Source: an uncultured Ruminococcus sp.
Lineage (GTDB): Bacteria > Bacillota > Clostridia > Oscillospirales > Ruminococcaceae
Direction: 5' to 3'
Assembly: GCA_945835085.1 (NCBI GenBank)
Contig: CAMAIG010000003.1
Location: 1 to 23,612 of the forward strand
Length of the DNA stretch: 23,612 nucleotides
Shown: piece by piece, positions 14,660 through 21,728 of the stretch
Layout: each line of letters opens with the position of its first letter
Numbering within the stretch: position 1 is the first letter of the stretch
The notes under the pieces: model-generated
Told to the model about the DNA's origin: nothing
Seen by the model: the letters and a program-made list of their open reading frames with translations, nothing else
The model's database searches: none
Translations under genes and position numbers: made by a program

Positions 14660-15790
14660 TTATCTTAATATCTCCCCGGGAACGATATCCGCCATTCTCT
14701 TGTAGCCCGCCTTGCTTGGGTGAAGATGATCTCCGCTGTCGTATTCGGGAAGAAATCTGGAGGGACGCTCAGGGTCACGAAGGGCTGCGTCAAAATCAAT
14801 GCAGCCGTCAATAAGATCGGTTGTGCGTATCCAGTCATTAAATGCACATCTTACCTCATCACGGAAGGGAGCATAGGTCCTCCAGCCCTCAATGGGAAGG
14901 AGCGTGCCCACATAGACCTTGTAGCCGAATTCCCTTGCTTTTCTGATATAAAACATCATAAAATCAATAAGCTCCTCTGCTGAGGGCATATCGCTCATGG
15001 GTCGGAAGGGATTTACCTCTCTGCCAACGGGGTGAATGATATCATTTATTCCGTGCTGGATAATAACGGTGTCGGCGCCGTCAGTGGGCACCTCATGCTC
15101 AAACCGCTTCACGCCCATAAGACCGTAGGATTCATAGGTTATGCAGCTGTATTCCCTAAGCATTCTCGTTCCACTGGCTGCACGTCTTATAACTGCTGTT
15201 CTGAGCTTCTCCTCACGGTTGCAGCGGAGTGTCAGATATTCGGGCCAGTCCTGTGCCGTAATTGAATCGCCGTAGCATACCACTGTTCGGTTTTCCGAAG
15301 ATGTCAGCAGAGAAATATTGCTGAGAAAATAGATTATATTTATCCCTCTTGCAATATCCTGAGGAATGATATCCACCTCTGTCATGTCCCCGATAGCATA
15401 TATCCCCTCTGTAAGAGGACCGCTGGTGTATACGGCAGACCTCAGCTGAGTGAAATCCTCAAAATAAAAGCTTACGATAATAAGGCTCTGGGGCATTATC
15501 TCGCAGGGCAGCTCGTCCGAAACGGTATTTTCCCCAGCAGGGATAGTTACCTCTCTTTTTCCCCCGAACATAACGGGATAGAAAACTCCGTCCACATTTA
15601 CCGTAGTCCTTGTAAGTGTAACAGGCTCCGTTCCGCAGTAATTATCGAAGGTGAGCCGCAGCGCTTTTCCGCCGAACTGTGAATATACGGGATATCTGAA
15701 GGTGAGATTTTTATTGTAGCTTTCGGGACGGTTCTCGCCTATGGATATGGCGTTGCCCCAAACGCTTGCCCAGTGCATATTGCCGCTCAT
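14660..15790 (-). CDS. SGNH/GDSL-family esterase with N-terminal beta-rich domain
   Basis: 376 residues. An N-terminal ~160-residue region is rich in predicted strands and has no assigned family. The SGNH hydrolase domain follows, with CYGDSIT (nucleophile Ser176), a Gly in ASGTR, HGIND (247-250 region) and the catalytic pair in DHLHPS (Asp354, His357). There is no signal peptide, so cytosolic action is inferred. Such proteins often remove acetyl groups from sugars or oligosaccharides, which fits the GH51 gene upstream, but the substrate is not proven. The ATG at 15790 is chosen because GAGGA lies ten bases upstream. The earlier in-frame ATG at 15841 lies within the upstream terminator stem and has no spaced ribosome site. 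Confidence 0.85.
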   Translation of the reverse strand: MSGNMHWASVWGNAISIGENRPESYNKNLTFRYPVYSQFGGKALRLTFDNYCGTEPVTLTRTTVNVDGVFYPVMFGGKREVTIPAGENTVSDELPCEIMPQSLIIVSFYFEDFTQLRSAVYTSGPLTEGIYAIGDMTEVDIIPQDIARGINIIYFLSNISLLTSSENRTVVCYGDSITAQDWPEYLTLRCNREEKLRTAVIRRAASGTRMLREYSCITYESYGLMGVKRFEHEVPTDGADTVIIQHGINDIIHPVGREVNPFRPMSDMPSAEELIDFMMFYIRKAREFGYKVYVGTLLPIEGWRTYAPFRDEVRCAFNDWIRTTDLIDGCIDFDAALRDPERPSRFLPEYDSGDHLHPSKAGYKRMADIVPGEILR

Positions 15791-15811
15791 TGTAAACGCT
15801 TCCTCGCTTAT

Positions 15812-15853
15812 AAAAAAGATAGTCGGGAAATGGGTTTCCATCTCCCGACTATC
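15812..15853 (-). terminator. Intrinsic terminator between the Cys-rich protein and esterase genes
   Basis: On the minus strand GATAGTCGGGA (15853-15843) pairs with TCCCGACTATC (15828-15818), an 11-bp perfect stem, and is followed by six T residues (15817-15812). It ends the GH51/Cys-rich transcript. It also lies immediately after a -10 box for the esterase gene. Confidence 0.9.
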
Positions 15854-15882
15854 AGTATAGCACGATTATTTAAAAAATGCAA
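15854..15882 (-). promoter_or_regulatory. Promoter candidate for the esterase gene, overlapping the terminator
   Basis: Minus strand: TTGCAT (15882-15877), 17-base spacer, TATACT (15859-15854). The predicted start of transcription falls within the 5' arm of the terminator hairpin. Confidence 0.6.
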
Positions 15883-15883
15883 G

Positions 15884-16153
15884 CTATAGGTCACAAACCG
15901 CCGTCCATTTTCCCACGGGGCAGCCCATGTATGCCTTTGCAGCCCTCAGCTCCGCAAAACAGCCGCATTCTCCGCACATACCCGCTCCCAGCATATCGCA
16001 GGACTTGCAGATGCCGAGCCTTGCGTCATATTCCTCTCCCGTGGCTCTCTTGTCCTCGGGAATGCGCTCTATACACTGAGCAACGCTTTCGGCATAAAGC
16101 TCCATATCAAACTCGCTGAGCAGACACCTGCGGCATTTTATCTCTTGGCTCAT
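15884..16153 (-). CDS. Small Cys-rich protein, probably zinc-binding (DUF6171-like)
   Basis: 89 residues with ten Cys (7, 10, 27, 49, 52, 60, 63, 65, 78, 87). They include CRRC near the N-terminus and CKSCDMLGAGMCGECGC, then a C-terminal CPVGKW, a layout suggesting one or two zinc ribbons. From memory it resembles the DUF6171 group of clostridial proteins; this was not checked by search. No function is known. Its ATG overlaps the GH51 stop codon as ATGA (4 bases), so translation should be coupled to GH51. The frame is open nine codons further upstream, inside GH51, but the coupled ATG is the natural start. Confidence 0.8.
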   Translation of the reverse strand: MSQEIKCRRCLLSEFDMELYAESVAQCIERIPEDKRATGEEYDARLGICKSCDMLGAGMCGECGCFAELRAAKAYMGCPVGKWTAVCDL

Positions 16154-17613
16154 GAAAGCCTTACCGTAACAACAGAACACCTTGGGAGCGTGAATTTAAT
16201 GCCCTCCCCGGTGATATCTGCACCGTGAGGTGCAGGCTTTACCTTTTCGGGAGCCTCAAAGCTGTTATAAGCATGGATATCCTCCGTAAGGATAACAGCC
16301 TCAGCCTTTTCGGGAGCTGTGCCGATGACAGAACAGTTTATCTCGTAATCCTCCTCGAGAGAGCAGTTTGCAAAGGTCATGGTGATATTGCCGCTGCCGT
16401 CAACAGATACAGACTGAGATACTGCGGGAATGCCGTTAACGGTTTCGTTTTCGGTAAAGCTGTAAACAAGCTCGCTGTTCTGATGCTCCTTGAACATATC
16501 AAAAACGTGATATGTGGGAGTCTTTACCATCTTCTCGCCCTCTGTAAGAATGAGCGCCTGGAGAACATTTACCGCCTGAGCAAGGTTTGCCATTACAACC
16601 ATATCGGAATGAGCGTTGAAAATATTAAGATTGCAGGCTGCAACTATTGCGTCACGCATGGAATTCTGCTGATAAAGGAAGCCGGGGTTTGTTCCCTCCT
16701 CAACATCATACCAGCAGCCCCATTCGTCAACAATGAGCTTTATTTTATCGGAATATCTTCTGATTATGCCGCTCTGCTTTGTGATTATATTTTCCATTTC
16801 AAGAGTCGAAGAAATTGTTTTATAGTATTCCTCGTCGGTAAAATCAAGAGCGCTGCCCTTTCTGTTCCAGTCGCCGCCGGGAATGGTATAGTAATGGAGT
16901 GAGATGGCATTGGTGTGGCTGTCGTTTACGATAGAAAGCAGCTTTTCCGTCCAGTCAATGTCATTGCCGCTGGGTCCGCAGGCGATCTTATAAAGCTCAT
17001 TTCCACTGTAATTGCGGCAGTAGCTCTGATAGCGGCGGTATTCATCGGCATAGTATTCGGGACGCATATTTCCGCCGCAGCCCCAGTTCTCGTTGCCTAT
17101 GCCCAGATACTTTAATTTCCAGGGCTTTTCTCTGCCGTTTTTGCGCCTTAGCTCTGTGATGGGAGATAATGCGTCGGAGGTGATGTATTCTATCCAGTCG
17201 GACACTTCCTTTACTGTGCCGCTGCCGAGATTTGCCGCAAGGTAAGGCTCGCAGCCCACAAGCTCGCAAAGGTCGAAAAATTCATGTGTGCCAAAGGAAT
17301 TGTCCTCGGTCACGCCGCCCCAGTGAACATTTATCATCTTCTTGCGGTCCTTTTTCTCGCCAATGCCGTCTGTCCAGCAGTAAGCGTCGGCAAAGCAGCC
17401 CCCCGGCCATCTGAGAACGGGCATTCTGATATTTCTGAAAGCCTCGATGATATCGTTTCTGATACCCCTGGTGTTGGGAATGGGAGAATCCTCGCCCACA
17501 TATATTCCCTTGTAAATGCATCTTCCGAGATGCTCGGAAAAATGTCCGTAGATCTCCGCATTGATATGAGATCTTTTATCCATTGCGTTTACGACTGCGT
17601 TCAGCTTTTTCAA
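16150..17613 (-). CDS. Alpha-L-arabinofuranosidase, GH51
   Basis: 487 residues, full family length. It releases terminal alpha-L-arabinofuranosyl groups from arabino-oligosaccharides. The (beta/alpha)8 barrel shows IYGHFSEHLGRCIY, RWPGGCFADAYCW, the acid/base Glu175 in GIGNENWGCGG and the nucleophile Glu297 in IVDEWGCWY. A C-terminal beta-domain (~400-487) follows. No signal peptide, so it acts in the cytosol on imported oligosaccharides. It starts with TTG (17613) with GGAGG eight bases upstream; no better ATG exists. A divergent AraC regulator lies 118 bases away and likely controls it. The Cys-rich small gene overlaps its end. Confidence 0.95.
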   Translation of the reverse strand: MKKLNAVVNAMDKRSHINAEIYGHFSEHLGRCIYKGIYVGEDSPIPNTRGIRNDIIEAFRNIRMPVLRWPGGCFADAYCWTDGIGEKKDRKKMINVHWGGVTEDNSFGTHEFFDLCELVGCEPYLAANLGSGTVKEVSDWIEYITSDALSPITELRRKNGREKPWKLKYLGIGNENWGCGGNMRPEYYADEYRRYQSYCRNYSGNELYKIACGPSGNDIDWTEKLLSIVNDSHTNAISLHYYTIPGGDWNRKGSALDFTDEEYYKTISSTLEMENIITKQSGIIRRYSDKIKLIVDEWGCWYDVEEGTNPGFLYQQNSMRDAIVAACNLNIFNAHSDMVVMANLAQAVNVLQALILTEGEKMVKTPTYHVFDMFKEHQNSELVYSFTENETVNGIPAVSQSVSVDGSGNITMTFANCSLEEDYEINCSVIGTAPEKAEAVILTEDIHAYNSFEAPEKVKPAPHGADITGEGIKFTLPRCSVVTVRLS

Positions 17614-17650
17614 TGAAAGTCCCTCCGTTTTTGTAAAATACTATGTTTTG

Positions 17651-17679
17651 ATTATAACCGATTGACAGAAAAAGCACAA
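17651..17679 (-). promoter_or_regulatory. Candidate GH51 promoter
   Basis: Minus strand: TTGTGC (17679-17674), 17-base spacer, TATAAT (17656-17651). The weak -35 fits an activator-dependent promoter. It overlaps the divergent regulator promoter. Confidence 0.6.
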
Positions 17680-17690
17680 TGATATATAAT
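17662..17690 (+). promoter_or_regulatory. Promoter of the AraC-family regulator
   Basis: TTGACA (17662-17667), 17-base spacer, TATAAT (17685-17690): a full consensus match, back to back with the GH51 promoter. Confidence 0.85.
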
Positions 17691-17711
17691 ATTAAAAGCA
17701 CTGATATATCA
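17680..17711 (+). promoter_or_regulatory. Candidate AraC-type operator, TGATATAT direct repeat
   Basis: TGATATAT occurs at 17680-17687 (over the -10 box) and 17702-17709. The period is 22 bases, about two helical turns, the usual arrangement of AraC-family half-sites. The second copy extends to the palindrome TGATATATCA. Autoregulation of 17732-18490 is inferred. The AT-rich setting makes chance repeats possible. Confidence 0.4.
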
Positions 17712-17731
17712 TACGATTTGAGGTTAACGCT

Positions 17732-18490
17732 ATGAAGCTTCACGCAATGGGTATATCCCACAGACACGACAAGGATTTTTTTATCAGCCGTCCCGACGGC
17801 TCGGGGGACGATCTTCTGATAATATTCAAGACCGATGCTTATATTATAACAGACGGAGCAAGGCAGGACGTTTCGGCTGGAAGTGCCGTTATTTTCAGCA
17901 AGGGCACCCCTCAGTATTACGGAGCGAGGGGCGGTGAATATGAAAATCACTGGGTACATTTTGAAGCTGAGGAAACTGATATATTCTTTGACCGCATTGG
18001 GGTGCGCTTTAATGTGCCCTGTCCTGCGGCAGATATCATTGCAGCAGAGAGCATTCTCAATATGCTGAGCCTTGAAAGCATTTCCGACAAAAAAAGCGCC
18101 GAAAGCGAGGACCTTCTGCTGCGGCTGCTGATAGTTAAGACCGCAGGAGGCGGACACAGGGAAATTTCTCCTCACGGCGATGTCCTGCGAAGACTTCGTG
18201 CGGAGATCTACAGCACCCCCTCGGGGAAATATACCATTGACAGTCTTGCACGGCGAGTGTCCCTCAGCCCTTCACATTTCCAGGTGCTTTACAGACAGCA
18301 GTTCGGCGTCAGCTGCTATGAGGACGTTATCAGCGCAAGAATGGCGGCGGCGGAGCATTATCTGAAAAACACGCAGATGTCCGTTAAGGAGATAGCGGGG
18401 CTATGCGGATATGAAAACGATGTCCATTTTATACGGCAGTTCGGCAGCAGAAAGGGCTTGACTCCGACGCAATTTCGCAGCAGACCATAA
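17732..18490 (+). CDS. AraC-family transcriptional regulator
   Basis: 252 residues. The N-terminal ~130 residues look like the cupin ligand-binding domain of AraC regulators (FFISRPDG, VSAGSAVIFSKGTPQYY, ENHWVHFE). The C-terminal ~100 residues hold two helix-turn-helix units (YTIDSLARRVSLSPSHFQVLYRQQFG and, later, MSVKEIAGLCGYENDVHFIRQF with GLTPTQFR). It probably senses arabinose or an arabino-oligosaccharide and controls the divergent GH51 operon; the ligand is inferred from context. GAGG lies eight bases before the ATG. Confidence 0.93.
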   Translation: MKLHAMGISHRHDKDFFISRPDGSGDDLLIIFKTDAYIITDGARQDVSAGSAVIFSKGTPQYYGARGGEYENHWVHFEAEETDIFFDRIGVRFNVPCPAADIIAAESILNMLSLESISDKKSAESEDLLLRLLIVKTAGGGHREISPHGDVLRRLRAEIYSTPSGKYTIDSLARRVSLSPSHFQVLYRQQFGVSCYEDVISARMAAAEHYLKNTQMSVKEIAGLCGYENDVHFIRQFGSRKGLTPTQFRSRP

Positions 18491-18536
18491 TGACAATAAG
18501 CAAACGGCAGGCATATTATAAGGCGGAGGTGTTTTT

Positions 18537-18854
18537 ATGGAGCTTCTGCTGATATTTCTGCTGATAATTTTCATATTTTCCGCTGCTGCCGAAATGGTAT
18601 TTGCCCTGCTGCCACTGAGGTGCAGGGGAACAAGACCCGCCCTGGTGATACCCATTACGGAGAATATGCAGGACGCCGAGCTTGTGCTGAGAAGATCTCT
18701 GTCTATGGTCAAGGACTCGGGGCTTGACTGCCGCATTATCCTCTGCGATATGGGTGCAGACAGCGAAACTCTTGAAATATGCCGCATATTTGCCGACAGG
18801 AATGATATTTTCGAGCTGTGTTCGGAGGAAATGTGCAGGAAGCTTTTCAGATAA
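18537..18854 (+). CDS. Small membrane-anchored protein of unknown function
   Basis: 105 residues. A very hydrophobic N-terminal segment (~3-26) is followed by a soluble domain with alternating strand/helix character (RPALVIPITENMQDAELVLRRSL, then CRIILCDMGADSETLEICRIF). That pattern loosely recalls half of a nucleotide-binding or GT-A fold, but no motif supports a function. GGAGG lies seven bases before the ATG, so translation is convincing. It begins 46 bases after the AraC gene. Its last codons and stop are duplicated downstream (see 18841-18885). Confidence 0.75.
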   Translation: MELLLIFLLIIFIFSAAAEMVFALLPLRCRGTRPALVIPITENMQDAELVLRRSLSMVKDSGLDCRIILCDMGADSETLEICRIFADRNDIFELCSEEMCRKLFR

Positions 18855-18885
18855 CAAAAACAGGGAGCTTTTCAGATAACAAAAA
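18841..18885 (+). repeat. 25-bp-period tandem duplication at a gene end
   Basis: AGCTTTTCAGATAACAAAAA occurs exactly at 18841-18860 and 18866-18885. The first copy contains the final codons and TAA stop of the small membrane protein gene. The second lies between that stop and the tpiA -35 box. Confidence 0.9.
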
Positions 18886-18889
18886 AATG

Positions 18890-18918
18890 TTGACAAGCGA
18901 GCCTGTCTGTGTTAAAAT
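18890..18918 (+). promoter_or_regulatory. tpiA promoter
   Basis: TTGACA (18890-18895), 17-base spacer, TAAAAT (18913-18918). The leader of ~35 bases ends in the strong ribosome site AAAGGAG. Confidence 0.85.
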
Positions 18919-18959
18919 ATAAGTTAGATTATTTTGTTTATAATAAAGGAGTAATTTAA

Positions 18960-19736
18960 ATGAACAAGTCACTTAGAAAAGCAATTATCGCAGGCAACTG
19001 GAAGATGAACAAGACCCGTCCCGAGGCTAAGGAGCTTCTTGAGGCTATTAAGCCCCTGGTTGCTAATGCTGACGGAAAGGTTGAGGTAATTGCCTGCGTT
19101 CCTTTCACAAACCTTGAAACAGCTGTTAACACAACAGCAGGCTCTAACGTCAAGATCGGCGCTGAGAACGTTCACTTCGAGAAGAGCGGCGCTTTCACAG
19201 GCGAGATCTCTGCCGATATGCTCGTTGAGGTCGGCGTAGAATACGTTGTTATCGGTCACTCCGAGAGAAGACAGTATTTCGGTGAAACAGACGAAACCGT
19301 TAACAAGAGAACCAAGGCTGCTCTTGCTGCAGGTCTCAAGCCTATCGTATGCGTAGGCGAGCTTCTCTGGGAGCGTGAGTGCGGCATTACCGAGGAAGTC
19401 ATTGCAAGACAGATCAAGCTTGATCTTTTCGACGTTTCCGCTGAGGACGTTAAGAAGACTGTTATCGCTTATGAGCCTGTATGGGCTATCGGCACAGGCA
19501 AGACCGCTACAGCAGATCAGGCTGAGGAGGTTTGTGCATTTATCCGTGCAACTCTTGCAAAGCTCTATGACACTGCTACTGCAGACGCTGTTACCATTCA
19601 GTACGGCGGCTCCATGAACGCTAAGAACTGCGCTGAGCTTCTTGCAAAGCCCAACGTTGACGGCGGACTTATCGGCGGCGCTTCACTTAAGGCTGAGGAC
19701 TTCAACACCATCGTTCAGGCTGCTGTAAACGGCTGA
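18960..19736 (+). CDS. tpiA: Triosephosphate isomerase
   Basis: 258 residues, normal length. It interconverts dihydroxyacetone phosphate and glyceraldehyde 3-phosphate in glycolysis. Catalytic residues are visible: Lys15 in AGNWKMNKT, His in VVIGHSERR, and Glu in AYEPVWAIGTGKTA. The phosphate-binding ends QYGGSMNAKN and GLIGGASL are present. AAAGGAG lies eight bases before the ATG. Its strong promoter and codon use rich in GCT/CTT/AAG suggest high expression. gpmI follows after one small gene. Confidence 0.98.
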   Translation: MNKSLRKAIIAGNWKMNKTRPEAKELLEAIKPLVANADGKVEVIACVPFTNLETAVNTTAGSNVKIGAENVHFEKSGAFTGEISADMLVEVGVEYVVIGHSERRQYFGETDETVNKRTKAALAAGLKPIVCVGELLWERECGITEEVIARQIKLDLFDVSAEDVKKTVIAYEPVWAIGTGKTATADQAEEVCAFIRATLAKLYDTATADAVTIQYGGSMNAKNCAELLAKPNVDGGLIGGASLKAEDFNTIVQAAVNG

Positions 19737-19758
19737 TAATAACATAAAAAACATTTAC

Positions 19759-19793
19759 TCTGCGGATACGGACATTTTGTGCATATCCGCAGA
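19759..19793 (+). terminator. Hairpin after tpiA, possible weak terminator or processing site
   Basis: TCTGCGGATA pairs with TATCCGCAGA (10 bp, 15-base loop). The sequence after it (CACTATTTATG) lacks a continuous T run, so partial read-through to gpmI is plausible. Confidence 0.5.
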
Positions 19794-19801
19794 CACTATT
19801 T

Positions 19802-20068
19802 ATGATTATGAAATTCAGTAAGCTCAAAAAAATTTTGCTGACACTTCTGGCAGCAGTGATATGCGCTTTTTTCATAACCGACACCCTGCGGGCGAAGATA
19901 TTCGGAGCAGAGCCGCTGTTCTGCATAAAGGCAATTGAATTTGACGACGGCTTCAGTGCGGAATATTTCGGTGCAGGGTATAAGATCAAAAAGGATCACG
20001 ATATTACCGACGGCAGCGAGGAATACTTTGTAACACTCTGGCTCCTGCCCGACAGTATATCCCTGTGA
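19802..20068 (+). CDS. Small exported or membrane-anchored protein of unknown function
   Basis: 88 residues. A basic start (MKFSKLKK) and hydrophobic stretch (~10-27) form a signal anchor or uncleaved signal peptide. The remainder (CIKAIEFDDGFSAEYFGAGYKI, then EEYFVTLWLLP) resembles small clostridial secreted proteins that carry a CIK...DGG...YxGxGYK pattern; this is recollection, not a search. No function is known. No ribosome site is visible before ATG 19802 or ATG 19808; the former follows the post-tpiA hairpin by eight bases. It ends 26 bases before gpmI. Confidence 0.6.
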   Translation: MIMKFSKLKKILLTLLAAVICAFFITDTLRAKIFGAEPLFCIKAIEFDDGFSAEYFGAGYKIKKDHDITDGSEEYFVTLWLLPDSISL

Positions 20069-20094
20069 TAATACGGAAAGGACTGTAAAAATCA

Positions 20095-21615
20095 ATGAGC
20101 AAGAAACCCGTAGCTCTCATCATCATGGACGGCTTTGGGATCAACAATGATTCCTACGGCAATGCCATTGCGGCAGCAAGCACGCCCAATCTCGATAAAT
20201 ATATGCGGGAGTGCCCCAATACAATTATCGGTGCGTCAGGTCTTGACGTTGGTCTTCCCGACGGACAGATGGGCAACTCCGAGGTAGGTCACACCAATAT
20301 CGGTGCAGGAAGAATAGTTTATCAGATGCTCGTAAAGATATCCAAGGACATCAAGGACGGCGTTTTCTTCAACAACCCCGCACTTGTTGACGCAATGGAA
20401 AACTGCAAAGCAAAGGGCAGTGCCCTTCACCTTATGGGTCTGCTTTCCCCCGGCGGCGTTCACAGCCACACCGAGCATATGTACGGTCTGCTTGAAATGG
20501 CTAAGAAGAGCGGCATCGAAAAGGTATATGTTCACGCTTATCTTGACGGAAGAGATGTTCCTCCTTCCTCCGCAGCGGAGTATATGGAAGAAGCTGTAGC
20601 AAAGATGAACAAGATCGGTGTGGGAAAGATAGCGACAATTTCCGGAAGATATTACGCTATGGACCGTGACAATGCATGGGACAGAGTTGAAAAGGCTTAT
20701 GATGCAATGGTAATGGGCGAGGGCGTCCGGGAGAGCGACCCCGTTGAGGCAATAAAGAACTCCTATGCAAAGGGCGTTACCGATGAATTCATGCTCCCCA
20801 CAGTAGTATGCAGTGAGGGCACCGTTAAGGAAGGGGACAGCGTTATATTCTTCAACTTCCGCCCCGACCGTGCACGTCAGATAACAAGAGCATTTGTTGA
20901 CCCCGATTTCGCAGGCTTTAAGAGAAAGAAGGGCTATTTCCCCGTGAAATTCGTGTGCATGGCTCAGTATGATGCTTCCATGCCAAACGTTTCCGTTGCA
21001 TATCCTCCCGAGCAGCTCACAATGACCTACGGCGAGTATATGGCAAAGTGCGGCAAGACACAGCTGAGAATTGCCGAAACTCAGAAATATGCTCATGTTA
21101 CCTTCTTTTTCAACGGCGGCGAGGAGAAGCAGTTTGAGGGTGAGGACAGGATCCTTATCCAGTCACCCGATGTTCCTACCTTTGACCTGAAGCCCGAAAT
21201 GAGCGCATATGAGGTAACAGACGCAGTTCTAAAGGCTATCGAGTCCGACAAGTATGATACCATTATCCTTAACTACGCTAACTGCGACATGGTGGGACAC
21301 ACAGGTATATTTGACGCAGCAAAGGCAGCTGTTGAGGCTGTTGACGAGTGCGTGGGAAAGGTAGTTGACGCAGTTCTTGCAAAGGGCGGCGCTGCTCTTA
21401 TCACAGCAGACCACGGCAATGCAGACAAGCTTCTTGAAGCTGACGGCTCACCCTTCACCGCTCACACCACAAATCCCGTTCCCCTTATCGTTACGGGATA
21501 TGACTGCAAGCTGAAGGAGGGCGGCGTTCTTGCCGATCTCTGCCCCACAATGCTTGAAATAATGGGTCTTCCCCAGCCTGCCGAGATGACAGGTAAATCA
21601 CTTATCGCAAAGTAA
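20095..21615 (+). CDS. gpmI: 2,3-bisphosphoglycerate-independent phosphoglycerate mutase
   Basis: 506 residues, full family length. It interconverts 3- and 2-phosphoglycerate in glycolysis using two manganese ions. The alkaline-phosphatase-type core has MDGFG (Asp12), the phosphorylated Ser62 in GNSEVGHTNIGAGR, DMVGHTG and TADHGNAD. The inserted phosphotransferase domain shows HAYLDGRDVPP, SGRYYAMDRDNAWDR and FNFRPDRARQ. AAAGGA lies about 12 bases before the ATG. An intrinsic terminator follows at 21634-21664. With tpiA 5' of it, the region is a partial glycolysis cluster. Confidence 0.98.
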   Translation: MSKKPVALIIMDGFGINNDSYGNAIAAASTPNLDKYMRECPNTIIGASGLDVGLPDGQMGNSEVGHTNIGAGRIVYQMLVKISKDIKDGVFFNNPALVDAMENCKAKGSALHLMGLLSPGGVHSHTEHMYGLLEMAKKSGIEKVYVHAYLDGRDVPPSSAAEYMEEAVAKMNKIGVGKIATISGRYYAMDRDNAWDRVEKAYDAMVMGEGVRESDPVEAIKNSYAKGVTDEFMLPTVVCSEGTVKEGDSVIFFNFRPDRARQITRAFVDPDFAGFKRKKGYFPVKFVCMAQYDASMPNVSVAYPPEQLTMTYGEYMAKCGKTQLRIAETQKYAHVTFFFNGGEEKQFEGEDRILIQSPDVPTFDLKPEMSAYEVTDAVLKAIESDKYDTIILNYANCDMVGHTGIFDAAKAAVEAVDECVGKVVDAVLAKGGAALITADHGNADKLLEADGSPFTAHTTNPVPLIVTGYDCKLKEGGVLADLCPTMLEIMGLPQPAEMTGKSLIAK

Positions 21616-21633
21616 GATAATAAACTTTTTATT

Positions 21634-21664
21634 GGGAGCAGCACGACAAGCTGCTCCCTTTTTA
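21634..21664 (+). terminator. Intrinsic terminator of gpmI
   Basis: GGGAGCAGC (21634-21642) pairs with GCTGCTCCC (21650-21658) around a seven-base loop and is followed by a T-rich tail. Confidence 0.93.
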
Positions 21665-21665
21665 T

Positions 21666-21694
21666 TTGACATCAGCCAGAAATCGTGGTAGAAT
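21666..21694 (+). promoter_or_regulatory. Promoter of the FAH-family gene
   Basis: TTGACA (21666-21671), 17-base spacer, TAGAAT (21689-21694), beginning right after the gpmI terminator. Confidence 0.82.
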
Positions 21695-21728
21695 AAATAT
21701 GAATATTTTCATGGGAAAGGGATAAAAA

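Noticed and set aside
15791..15841. Upstream ATG for the SGNH esterase (15841)
   Set aside because: It lies in the terminator loop with its only purine-rich sequence directly abutting the ATG; the ATG at 15790 has a properly spaced GAGGA.
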